From the NCBI GenBank assembly GCA_031278255.1, contig JAITKU010000042.1:1-11319 (forward strand): a stretch of DNA of 11,319 nucleotides. Direction: 5' to 3'. Shown piece after piece: positions 1 through 6,883 of the stretch (the stretch's first letter is position 1; every line of letters begins with the position of its first letter). The position numbers were made by a program, and so were the translations under genes. This DNA comes from Eubacteriales Family XIII. Incertae Sedis bacterium (lineage in GTDB: Bacteria; Bacillota; Clostridia; Peptostreptococcales; Anaerovoracaceae). Under the pieces are notes generated by a model. That model was not told the DNA's origin. It saw nothing but the letters and a program-made list of their open reading frames with translations, and made no database searches.

Positions 1-16
1 AGAAGGATCGCAAGGT

Positions 17-1765
17 ATGAAAAGGAAACTGACGCGCGCGACGAAGATCGCGTACGCCCTCTTTGCGGGACTCGTGTCCCTGCTGTTCTGCGGCATGGCC
101 TACGCCGCCATCGATAACGCGAACAAGGCGCCGGAGAAGATTCCCCTGCCGGCCGGCGCGGTCGTGTACGACAGCGCCTTTGTGCCGACGCAGCTCACCG
201 AGCCGGCGAGCGTTTCACGCGGCAAGGACGGCCGCTATCGGCTGGATACGGGCTTTGGGAGCTATGCGCTCGGGGCGCATACGATGGCCTACACGGGCGC
301 GGCTTCGATGTTCTTCGGCGGGGGCTACATGCTGCTGCCGGACGGAACGGTTTCGGAGGTCGAGGACGGCGTCGAATACGCCGGCTACACGGACGGCGCG
401 CTGTTCAAGCTCGCGGATCGCCGCTACACCGTTATGGCCCCGCGCATCGCCGACACGGAGGGGACTTTCGAGGCCGAGGATTACCTCTACATCGTCATGG
501 ACATCGTCGGCAACGCGCAGATGTTCTCAAACGACATCAGTCTGCGTACGACGCAGCCTTCCGCGATCGTCGTGGGAAGCATGACCTTCGACATAGCGAA
601 CGAACTGCTGCGCATCCCGGGACACGACATCGAACTCGCGCGTCTTCTGGGAAGCACGAACACCTACGACTCCGGGCTGTACAAGGAGATAGACGAGCCG
701 CAGACGCCGGACGACATCGACGTGGAGATTCGCGGCGGGAACGGCGGCGCGGGCGGCGTGGGCGGCGTGGGCGGCCTCGGCGGCGCGGGCGGTCTCGGCG
801 GCGCGGGCGGCGAAGGCGGCGCGGGCGGCACGGGCGGTCTCGGCGGCGCGGGCGGTCTCGGCGGCGTGGGCGGCGTGGGCGGCACGGGCGGCACGGGCGG
901 CACGGGCGGCACGGGCGGCACGGGCGGCACGGGCGGCGAGGGCGGCTCCGGCGGTCCCGGCGGCGCGGGCGGCCTCGGCGAGGACCGCGAGGCCGTGCAG
1001 ATCGTGAAGCTCAAGAGCGTGGAATCGGAAACGAGCACGAGCCTGCATGTCGAATATTACTTCGTGGATCCCTTCGGCGCGCTCGGCATGGTGTACCTGG
1101 AGTGCCACGCGGCCGAAGTGCTGAAAGAGCGCAAGCTCACCGTGAAGGACCTGTACGCGGACGAACTCGCGGACGAAACGGCGGCGGCCGTGGAAAAATA
1201 TTGGAGCGAATTTGAAGGAAGTTTGCAGCGCGCTTCCGTCAGCGTGTACGAATCGAGTTACGTTTTTGAAAACCTGACGCCCGGTCGGCAGTATTTCGTC
1301 GCGATGGCCCACACGAGCGAAAACGCCGACAGCGGCGAAACGGAACGCGTCCTCGACGACTACATCAAAGCGACGACCAAGGAGCAGAGCAACGCGCTGA
1401 CGATCTCTTACATAACGACGGACTTAAGTTCCTCCTCCGGCGCGATCAAGATCGGCGTCAGGCTGAGTTTGGAGAGCAAGTCCTTCCTCAGCGGCAGCGG
1501 GCACATGATGATCAGCGCCTACGGCGACGATGGCAAGGTCACCGGGCCGTATCTGGGGTCCGACGTCAAAGGCGGCTCGGACAAAGGCATCGTGCTGAGC
1601 CTCGACGATATCACCCTCGCGGCCTCAAACGAGTTTACCGGCGAAATCAAGATCGTCGATGCCGGGGAGTTGTCGGAATTCAAGGCCTCGAGCCATCTGA
1701 ACCTCGTATTGATGGACGGCGGGACGCCCAAACTGACGGCAAGGACCTACAACAGTTTTCATTAG
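17..1765 (+). CDS. Secreted/surface protein with Gly-Gly-X tract and Fn3-like segment
   Basis: This 582-residue protein is probably exported and displayed on the cell surface; its family is not recognised. Residues 1-30 look like a signal sequence: basic start MKRKLTRATK, hydrophobic core 11-29, and a plausible signal peptidase I site after AYA (28-30). It could instead stay as an N-terminal anchor. Residues 31-238 form a mixed, beta-rich domain. Residues 240-321 are 27 consecutive Gly-Gly-X triplets. A fibronectin-III-like stretch follows around 400-455, with YVFENLTPGRQYFVAM at 415-430, and then another beta-rich domain to the end. No LPXTG motif or C-terminal membrane segment is visible. 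AAGGA at bases 3-7 supports the ATG at 17. It lies 72 bp upstream of the c-like ATPase gene on the same strand, and it shares sequence patterns with the large surface protein at the other end of the operon. I infer that it is an external partner of the ATPase machine. Confidence 0.85.
   Translation: MKRKLTRATKIAYALFAGLVSLLFCGMAYAAIDNANKAPEKIPLPAGAVVYDSAFVPTQLTEPASVSRGKDGRYRLDTGFGSYALGAHTMAYTGAASMFFGGGYMLLPDGTVSEVEDGVEYAGYTDGALFKLADRRYTVMAPRIADTEGTFEAEDYLYIVMDIVGNAQMFSNDISLRTTQPSAIVVGSMTFDIANELLRIPGHDIELARLLGSTNTYDSGLYKEIDEPQTPDDIDVEIRGGNGGAGGVGGVGGLGGAGGLGGAGGEGGAGGTGGLGGAGGLGGVGGVGGTGGTGGTGGTGGTGGTGGEGGSGGPGGAGGLGEDREAVQIVKLKSVESETSTSLHVEYYFVDPFGALGMVYLECHAAEVLKERKLTVKDLYADELADETAAAVEKYWSEFEGSLQRASVSVYESSYVFENLTPGRQYFVAMAHTSENADSGETERVLDDYIKATTKEQSNALTISYITTDLSSSSGAIKIGVRLSLESKSFLSGSGHMMISAYGDDGKVTGPYLGSDVKGGSDKGIVLSLDDITLAASNEFTGEIKIVDAGELSEFKASSHLNLVLMDGGTPKLTARTYNSFH
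734..979 (+). repeat. Gly-Gly-X coding repeat (27 triplets)
   Basis: The DNA has a 9-bp period (ggc ggc nnn) encoding 82 residues of uninterrupted Gly-Gly-X. X is mostly Ala, Val, Leu or Thr, with single Asn, Ser and Pro and two Glu. Such sequences are expected to form a polyglycine II bundle or an extended flexible stalk. They are not a collagen helix, because only one X is Pro. Bases 878-931 are six identical ggcggcacg units. Confidence 0.95.
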
Positions 1766-1766
1766 A

Positions 1767-1802
1767 GCCGCCGGGCGGCGGAAGGACGCGCCCCAAGGCG
1801 CG
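1767..1802 (+). other. Two tandem GC-rich hairpins between surface gene and ATPase genes
   Basis: Directly after the stop codon, GCCGC-CGG-GCGGC (1767-1779) can form a 5-bp stem. At 1787-1802, CGCGCC-CCAA-GGCGCG forms a perfect 6-bp stem with a 4-base loop. Neither is followed by a T-run, so they do not look like intrinsic terminators. They may stabilise or mark a processing point in the transcript and so set different levels for the surface gene and the ATPase genes. No convincing -35/-10 promoter is visible in the remaining spacer. Confidence 0.5.
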
Positions 1803-1821
1803 GGAAACAAATCGAAAGAGT

Positions 1822-1827
1822 AAGGAG
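1822..1827 (+). promoter_or_regulatory. Shine-Dalgarno site of the c-like gene
   Basis: AAGGAG lies 10 bases before the ATG at 1838. It is a strong site, consistent with high translation of a subunit needed in many copies per ring. Confidence 0.7.
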
Positions 1828-1837
1828 CAATACGCAA

Positions 1838-2086
1838 ATGGAGAGTCTGTACGGATCGATCTTCAGCGCGATAGGATGGATTATCGGCTTGGCATTTTTG
1901 GGAAACGGCATCGGGTTTGGCATCATGGGCAGCAAGATTGCGGAAGCTGTGGGGAGGAATCCCGAAACGAAGAACGACGTGATTCACGCGGCGCTGACGG
2001 TCGGTCTGATCATCGCTCTGTTGCTCTTGCTGCTGTTCGCGTTTGTGTTCCTCCTGCTGTATTTCAACCCGCTGCTCACGCAGTGA
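1838..2086 (+). CDS. atpE: F0 c-subunit-like protein lacking the ion-binding carboxylate
   Basis: An 82-residue two-helix hairpin of the F-ATPase c-subunit type. Helix 1 (about 10-35) carries the hallmark glycines in GLAFLGNGIGFGIMGSK (G22, G24, G26, G28), which pack c subunits into a ring. The polar loop GRNPE (39-43) matches the canonical RQPE/D loop that contacts gamma and epsilon. Helix 2 (about 48-76) is ALTVGLIIALLLLLLFAFVF. The position of the essential Asp or Glu falls at I59 or A60, and no acidic residue occurs after D47. By family knowledge the protein should form a membrane ring or anchor but not move H+ or Na+ by the usual mechanism. The gene sits where c is expected, just before the stator and alpha genes. 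The symbol marks homology only; it is unlikely to be the housekeeping atpE. Confidence 0.85.
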   Translation: MESLYGSIFSAIGWIIGLAFLGNGIGFGIMGSKIAEAVGRNPETKNDVIHAALTVGLIIALLLLLLFAFVFLLLYFNPLLTQ

Positions 2087-2123
2087 GCGCGCGACGCGCG
2101 AATTTCGCGAACGGGAGGACGCC

Positions 2124-2897
2124 ATGCGGCACATATTCATAGGGGTTACGGCGGCGCTCGTACTGCTGATCGGACTCGTGACGCTCGTCGTCGTTTGGAT
2201 GGCGAACGAGGTGCGCGGGCAGATAAGGCGGCGCACGGCGGAGTTGATCACGCTGTACGACACCTTCAAGGAGCGCGAACGGGACGAGGAGAAGGACGCC
2301 GAGCTTGTTTCGGCTCCGCCCGCGGCGCCGCGGGCGGAGAGCGACGCGCAGACGGAGGCGCCGCAGGGCGCGTCCTCGGTCCTGCGCGAAACGGAACAGA
2401 TCAGTTCGGCGCATTATCTGAACAGGGAACTGCCGCAGATGTACCGCGAGATTCGCAGCCAGTTCTACATCAACCCGGCGCAGGTACTCGAAGAACTGCC
2501 GATCGCGGATGTTTCAAACCGGGCGGAAGGCGGACCCGCGACGCGGCTTCTGCGGCGGATCGATTACGATACGGCCTTTGCGCTGAGCGGGCTGCCGGCC
2601 CGGGAACAGCATCGTCTGCTGTCCGAGGTCGCGGACGACGAGATGCGGGCGCTTCTCGCGGAATTCGATCGGAGCGAGGAAGATTTCGACATCATCGGCT
2701 TTTGCGACTTCCTGCGGCTGAAAGCGTCCGGCGAGCCGCATCCGGTCGTCATGTACGTTCCCGCGGACATGTTCAAATACAGGATATTTTCGGACGATAT
2801 CGAAGTCGTGGCCGACGCGAACATCTGCGACGGCGTTCAAATCGAGGCGGACAACCTGATCTACGACTTCGCCATAAAGGATAGGGAAATCAGCTGA
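2124..2897 (+). CDS. Peripheral-stalk protein, probable b/delta fusion
   Basis: A 257-residue protein with one N-terminal membrane helix (4-27) followed by a charged helix (about 28-62), as in F0 b. An Ala/Pro/acidic, probably disordered stretch follows (64-90). A mainly helical middle comes next, and then a C-terminal beta segment. There, VVADANICDGVQIEADNLIY (228-247) resembles the delta-subunit pattern (hydrophobic, D-x-x-L-I-G-G, then G-D-x-V-x-D-x-S) and the related E/FliH fold. The position directly before alpha is where b and delta genes lie in F-ATPase operons. I therefore infer a membrane stator with b and delta in one chain. The start is set at 2124 because GGGAGG (2113-2118) precedes it; an upstream in-frame ATG at 2043 lies inside the c-like gene and lacks such a site. 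The stop overlaps the alpha start by one base. The b/delta assignment rests on weak similarity plus gene order. Confidence 0.7.
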   Translation: MRHIFIGVTAALVLLIGLVTLVVVWMANEVRGQIRRRTAELITLYDTFKERERDEEKDAELVSAPPAAPRAESDAQTEAPQGASSVLRETEQISSAHYLNRELPQMYREIRSQFYINPAQVLEELPIADVSNRAEGGPATRLLRRIDYDTAFALSGLPAREQHRLLSEVADDEMRALLAEFDRSEEDFDIIGFCDFLRLKASGEPHPVVMYVPADMFKYRIFSDDIEVVADANICDGVQIEADNLIYDFAIKDREIS

Positions 2898-4237
2898 TGT
2901 CAACGGATACCACGGGAAATCTCGGAAAGATACTGGCGGAAAAGATCGACGCCATCAAAGACGGGCGCAACGTCTACGCGACGGGGCGCGTGCGCATGGT
3001 GCGCGAATACGTGGCGGAGGCGGACGGGCTCGAGGGCGCCGCGTACTTCGAGCGCGTGCAGGTCGGCGGCGACGCGGAAGGCTATGTGGACGCCATAGGG
3101 CGCAACACGGTACTGATCAACCTCACGCACGTGGGCGAGAAGCTTCACGTGGGGGACAGGGTCGTCGCGATGGGCCGGCCGTTCTGCGCGCGCTATTCCA
3201 AGGACGCGGTCGGACATATCATAGACATGTTCGGGACCGAGAAGATGCTCGGCCGGACGATGGCGGACCGCGTCGATATCCCGCTCGAATCCGAGCCCAT
3301 ACCGATCATGCGGCGCAAAGCGGTCACGCGCCCGCTGCTCACGGGCATCGCGGGCATCGACATGCTCTACCCCATAGGCCGCGGCCAGCGCCAGCTCATC
3401 ATAGGCGACAAAAAGACCGGCAAGACGCAGATCGCGCTCGACACCATCGTCAACCAGAAGGGCCAAGACATCCTCTGCATCTACACGGCCATAGGCAAGA
3501 CGAAGAAAGAGGTCAAGGACATCTACGCCCAATTCCTGAAACACGGGGCCATGGTCTATACGATCATCCTAGCGGCTTTCAACGACGATCCGGCGCCCGT
3601 GCTGCGCTCCACGCCCTACGCCGCGCTGTCGATCGCGCGGATGTACATGGAGCGGGGGAAGGACGTGCTCGTCGTCATCGACGATCTGAAGCGCCACGCG
3701 GACATCTGCCGCGAGATCGCCCTGCTCATGGGCAAGATGCCGGGCCGAGACGCGTATCCGCCCGACATCTTCTATTCCCACTCGCGCATGCTGGAGCTGG
3801 GCTGCCAACACGTAAACGGCGGTTCCGTCACCATCCTGCCGATCTGCGAAACAAAGGGCGGGGACATCACGGATTACATCTCCACGAACATCATCTCGAT
3901 CACGGACGGGCAGATCGTCCTCTCCGGGAAGAACTTCGAAAAGGGCCAAAAACCGGCGATCCACTACGGGCTGTCCGTGTCCCGCCTCGGCGGCGCGGTG
4001 CAGAATCCGGCGCTCAAGAAGGCGGGTCCGCCGCTGCGGCGCGAACTGCTCTCGTATCTGGAACAGCGCGAGGTCTTTGAACTCACGAACATCGACGAGA
4101 TGGGCGAGGCGATGCGGCGGCGCATACGGCGCGGCGCGGAGATACTGGAGATGCTCAAGCAGCACAAGTTCGCCGTGCGCACGGAGGAAGAGATGCTCGC
4201 CGCCGCGAACGCGATCGGCGCGGGGGACGCGCAATGA
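2897..4237 (+). CDS. atpA: F1 ATPase alpha-subunit-like protein
   Basis: A 446-residue alpha homologue, shorter than the usual roughly 500; much of the shortening appears to be N-terminal. An N-terminal barrel region is followed by IGRGQRQLIIGDKKTGKT with P-loop GDKKTGKT at 170-177 (canonical GDRQTGKT). Further on are VVIDDL and PGRDAYPPDIFYSHSR, typical of alpha. GLSVSRLGGAVQ carries the arginine finger R363 that completes the beta catalytic site. The C-terminal helical domain (RRGAEILEMLKQ) is present. Small departures include KPAI (352-355) for RPAI and Lys-Lys for Arg-Gln in the P-loop. It should form the alpha3beta3 hexamer with the protein at 5047-6531. It follows the stalk gene with a TGATG overlap and is joined to gamma by a 4-base ATGA overlap. 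The symbol denotes homology; this is a divergent paralogue. Confidence 0.93.
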   Translation: MSTDTTGNLGKILAEKIDAIKDGRNVYATGRVRMVREYVAEADGLEGAAYFERVQVGGDAEGYVDAIGRNTVLINLTHVGEKLHVGDRVVAMGRPFCARYSKDAVGHIIDMFGTEKMLGRTMADRVDIPLESEPIPIMRRKAVTRPLLTGIAGIDMLYPIGRGQRQLIIGDKKTGKTQIALDTIVNQKGQDILCIYTAIGKTKKEVKDIYAQFLKHGAMVYTIILAAFNDDPAPVLRSTPYAALSIARMYMERGKDVLVVIDDLKRHADICREIALLMGKMPGRDAYPPDIFYSHSRMLELGCQHVNGGSVTILPICETKGGDITDYISTNIISITDGQIVLSGKNFEKGQKPAIHYGLSVSRLGGAVQNPALKKAGPPLRRELLSYLEQREVFELTNIDEMGEAMRRRIRRGAEILEMLKQHKFAVRTEEEMLAAANAIGAGDAQ

Positions 4238-5025
4238 ACGTCAAATCCGTCGTGAAGGTGATGAATTTTCATGCCCTGCTGCGCGTGGAGAAAGCGCGCA
4301 AGCAGGCCGTCGTGCTGAGCAGCATGCGCTTCGAGCTGGAGAAGATGCTGCGGAGCGTCGCGCTCAACCGCAACCTGCGGCTGGACAAGCTGCTGAAACT
4401 GCCCGACGCGCGTCTGCCCGCGCTGCGCATCTATCTCGGCAGCGACTACGGCTTCTGCGGGAGCGTCAATTCGTCCGTGTCGAGCGTTCTGGCGCGGGAC
4501 GCGGACGCGGAGAAGATCGTGATCGGCAAGAAGATCCGAGGGCGCGGGGACGTCAGCCTCAGCCTCACCTGGGACGCGTATTACCGGGACGTCGGACGCG
4601 TACTCGGTTACTTCACACGCGCCGTGCGGGAACAGCCCTGGTCGGCGGTCGAGTTGGTGTACAACCGCTACAACAACGTGGGCAGCGTCGGACTCGACCG
4701 CCGCAAGATCTATCCCGTGAACGCGGACGGCTTCAAGGAGGCCGGCGACGGGGGCGAAAGGGCGGACTACATCATCGAAAGCAATATCACGGGTCTGCTC
4801 GAGGAGATGCTGATCGCGTACAGCTTCTACGAATTCCGCATCGCGGCGGCGAGCGCCTACGCCTCCGAAAACACCCTGCGGCAGTCCTCCACGCAGGATT
4901 CCATAAAGAAACTCGACGAACGCGAAGCGGAAGAAACGCGCGTGGAGCGAAAGGAAAAGAACGAGATCGCCTTTCGCAAGACCATAGACAATTACACGAG
5001 ACGGAACATGCCGGCGCGGGAATGA
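4234..5025 (+). CDS. atpG: F1 ATPase gamma-subunit-like rotor shaft
   Basis: A 263-residue protein in the gamma position between alpha and beta, close to the usual gamma length. The best match is SDYGFCGSVNSS (70-81), the counterpart of the canonical SDRGLCGGFN. A typical late ASE (near 220) starts the C-terminal helix. N- and C-terminal segments are predicted helical, as needed for the coiled-coil shaft. Conserved gamma features are missing: the N-terminal TKAM-MV-A-K signature is not seen, and the usual C-terminal RQA-IT-E is replaced by a highly charged run (EREAEETRVERKEKNE). The ATG at 4234 overlaps the alpha stop. This supports it over the later ATG at 4261. It probably connects the hexamer to the c-like ring. 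Whether it rotates cannot be judged from the sequence. Confidence 0.85.
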   Translation: MNVKSVVKVMNFHALLRVEKARKQAVVLSSMRFELEKMLRSVALNRNLRLDKLLKLPDARLPALRIYLGSDYGFCGSVNSSVSSVLARDADAEKIVIGKKIRGRGDVSLSLTWDAYYRDVGRVLGYFTRAVREQPWSAVELVYNRYNNVGSVGLDRRKIYPVNADGFKEAGDGGERADYIIESNITGLLEEMLIAYSFYEFRIAAASAYASENTLRQSSTQDSIKKLDEREAEETRVERKEKNEIAFRKTIDNYTRRNMPARE

Positions 5026-5046
5026 AGAACGCGCGCGGGAGAGGGG

Positions 5047-6531
5047 TTGGAAACATTGGAAGAGACGTTAAGGGAAGGGGAGTCCGCCGCGGAGCGCGTC
5101 GGGGTCTTGCTTTCGGAGGAAAACCGCGCCGAGGGGCGCGTCGGGAAGATCCTCTCGGTTTCGAGTCTGAAAGCGGAGATCTTTCTTGAAAACACAAAGG
5201 TCGGTCTGCGCGACCTCGTCCGGACGAGCGACGCGGACGGCGGCGTGTTTTTCGAGGTCGCCGAGGTGAACGGAAGCGTCGCCTCCGCCGTCTGTCTGGG
5301 CATGACGAACGGCCTAAAGCGCGGCACGGACGTGTATCTCTCCGCGCGCGGACTGCGTATGCCGTACAACGACGGCATTCTGGGGCATGTGTTCTCGCCC
5401 TACGGACTGACGATGGACGGCACGCCCGCGCCGCTCGGCGCGACGCGCAACATCTACGAGCGAAGCCTCGCCATGGACGAGATCGTGATCGACGGGGACA
5501 TGCTGCGGACGGGCATAAAGGTTCTGGACTTCTTCGCGCCCATGCGCAAAGGCTTCAAGATGGGGCTTCTGGGCGGCGCGGGCGTGGGCAAGACCGTGCT
5601 GATCAAGGAATTGATCCACAACGTCTACCGGGGCCTGCGGTCCAACTCCGTATTCGCCGGCGTCGGGGAGCGCAGCCGCGAGGGGCGCGATCTCTACGAC
5701 GAGATGCAAGAGGCGGGGCTGTTCGACAAGATCGCGATGGTGTTCGGGCAGATGGGCGACAACGCCATGAGCCGGAGCCGCGCGGGATACGCCGGACTGA
5801 CGCTCGCGGAATATCTGCGCGACGAAAAGAAGCAGGACGTCCTGCTCTTCATAGACAATGTCTACCGCATGGTGCAGGCCAACGCCGAGATCGCCGCGGA
5901 GCTCGCGCGCATGCCCGTGGAAAGCGGCTATTCGCCCTCGCTGCTCACGGAGATCAGCGAGGTGGAGGAGCGGATCAACTCGACGGAGGACGGTTCCATC
6001 ACCTCCTTTCAGGCGATCTTCATCCCCGCCGACGATCTGAACGACGGCGCGGTCCACGCCATAAGCGGGCATCTGGACGGGCAGGTCGTCCTTGACCGCG
6101 GCGTGGCCGAAAAAGGCATCTATCCCGCCATCAACGTATTCGCGACGAACTCACGCATCATCGACCCGGAGATCGTCGGCCGGCGGCATTTCGACCTGGT
6201 CGAATCCGCGCTGGCCTGCTTCTCGCGCTACGCCGATCTGGAGCAGATCGTCGCCGTCCTCGGCATAGACGAACTGACGGCGGAGGATTACAACACCTTT
6301 TTCCGCGCGCGCAAGCTGCGCAACTACTTTTCGCAGCCGATGTTCGTGGCGGAGCAATACACGGGCATACCGGGGGTCTTTGTCCGCATCGAGGACGTGC
6401 TCGACGACGTGGCCGCCATCGTGTCGGGCGAACTCGACGGTACGGACGAACAGGAGTTCATGTACATCGGCGCCTATCTCGCCGAGGGGCGGAACGCGGA
6501 GGGACGGAACGCGGAGGCCGAAAATGGCTGA
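5047..6531 (+). CDS. atpD: F1 ATPase beta-subunit-like catalytic protein
   Basis: A 494-residue beta homologue carrying the catalytic sites. The P-loop GGAGVGKT is at 176-183. Catalytic E208 and R209 lie in GVGERSREG. D270 lies in LLFIDN, Y359 of the adenine pocket in GIYPAIN, and the DELSEED counterpart DELTAED is at 408-414. All residues expected for ATP hydrolysis are therefore present. Differences are an N-terminal extension of about 30 residues, N362 where YPAVD normally has Asp, and a C-terminal repeat EGRNA-EGRNA. No ATG lies near the start. TTG at 5047 has GGAG (5038-5041) at good spacing; TTG at 5056 is an alternative. It overlaps the epsilon gene by 8 bases. It partners the alpha homologue and presumably powers whatever the complex moves. 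Confidence 0.93.
   Translation: METLEETLREGESAAERVGVLLSEENRAEGRVGKILSVSSLKAEIFLENTKVGLRDLVRTSDADGGVFFEVAEVNGSVASAVCLGMTNGLKRGTDVYLSARGLRMPYNDGILGHVFSPYGLTMDGTPAPLGATRNIYERSLAMDEIVIDGDMLRTGIKVLDFFAPMRKGFKMGLLGGAGVGKTVLIKELIHNVYRGLRSNSVFAGVGERSREGRDLYDEMQEAGLFDKIAMVFGQMGDNAMSRSRAGYAGLTLAEYLRDEKKQDVLLFIDNVYRMVQANAEIAAELARMPVESGYSPSLLTEISEVEERINSTEDGSITSFQAIFIPADDLNDGAVHAISGHLDGQVVLDRGVAEKGIYPAINVFATNSRIIDPEIVGRRHFDLVESALACFSRYADLEQIVAVLGIDELTAEDYNTFFRARKLRNYFSQPMFVAEQYTGIPGVFVRIEDVLDDVAAIVSGELDGTDEQEFMYIGAYLAEGRNAEGRNAEAENG
6513..6517 (+). promoter_or_regulatory. Shine-Dalgarno site fixing the epsilon-like start
   Basis: GGAGG lies 6 bases before the ATG at 6524, inside the 3' end of the beta gene. 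It favours this start over the longer in-frame reading from 6380, whose extra 48 residues would be an overlap artefact rich in Arg and Ser. Confidence 0.65.
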
Positions 6532-6880
6532 GAAAGGCCTTCCCGAAAAGGAACGCAAAGGCGCGGGCGCGCCGAAGGCCGCGCTGACGGGACGCATGCG
6601 CGCCCACGTCCTGCACTACGCCGAGGGACTGACGGACATCGAACGCGTCCACGCGATCCGCATCGGCGATCCCGGATACAACCTGCTGATCATGGACGAC
6701 TACGCGCCCGTGATCGGCATGGTGCGGGGCACGGTGCGCATACTGTCCGACGAGCGCGAACTCGTCATGGAGGGCATCAAGGGCTTCTACCGGCTGCTCA
6801 AGAACGACTTCACCTTGCTGATTCAGCCCGGCGACGCGGACGAGCGAACGGCGGTCGGCGTCGCGCCGCGCAGGGGATAA
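6524..6880 (+). CDS. atpC: F1 epsilon-subunit-like protein without C-terminal helices
   Basis: A 118-residue protein directly after beta, the canonical epsilon position. After a basic N-terminal tail of about 24 residues, residues 28-105 resemble the epsilon beta-sandwich. YNLLIMDDYAPVIGMVRGTVRI corresponds to the family's G-x-x-GILPxHAPLxTxLxxGxLRI. MEGIKGFYRLLKNDFTLLIQ corresponds to VxGGFxEVxxNxVTVLA. The chain ends soon after the sandwich, so the two inhibitory C-terminal helices of ordinary epsilon are absent. It probably bridges gamma and the c-like ring. Without the helices, hydrolysis may not be self-inhibited. It is translationally coupled to beta by overlap. The assignment rests on position plus moderate similarity. 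Confidence 0.75.
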   Translation: MAEKGLPEKERKGAGAPKAALTGRMRAHVLHYAEGLTDIERVHAIRIGDPGYNLLIMDDYAPVIGMVRGTVRILSDERELVMEGIKGFYRLLKNDFTLLIQPGDADERTAVGVAPRRG

Positions 6881-6883
6881 GGG

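Noticed and set aside
527..1312. Minus-strand open frames with Ala-Arg or Pro-Pro repeats
   Set aside because: They are the reverse complement of the Gly-Gly-X coding repeat; the plus-strand frame has a signal sequence, a ribosome binding site and a coherent domain order.
17..1765. Lipoprotein or LPXTG wall-anchored protein
   Set aside because: The Cys in LLFCG does not fit a good lipobox, and no LPXTG plus hydrophobic and basic tail is present at the C-terminus.
1767..1802. Intrinsic transcription terminator
   Set aside because: The stems are followed by mixed sequence rather than a T-run, and the next gene follows closely on the same strand.
2043..2123. Longer start for the b/delta-like protein
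   Set aside because: The extra 27 residues overlap the c-like gene, are Cys/Arg/Ser-rich, and no ribosome binding site precedes the ATG at 2043, whereas GGGAGG precedes 2124.
2897..6531. Type III secretion/flagellar ATPase or V/A-type ATPase
   Set aside because: Separate alpha and beta subunits with gamma and epsilon neighbours and F-type motifs (GDKKTGKT with SVSR in alpha, GGAGVGKT with DELTAED in beta) fit F1, not a single FliI-type ATPase or the A/B subunits of V-ATPases.
1838..6880. Ordinary proton-pumping ATP synthase operon
   Set aside because: The c-like protein lacks its carboxylate, no a subunit is visible, b and delta appear fused, and epsilon is short. An upstream atpB outside the window cannot be excluded.
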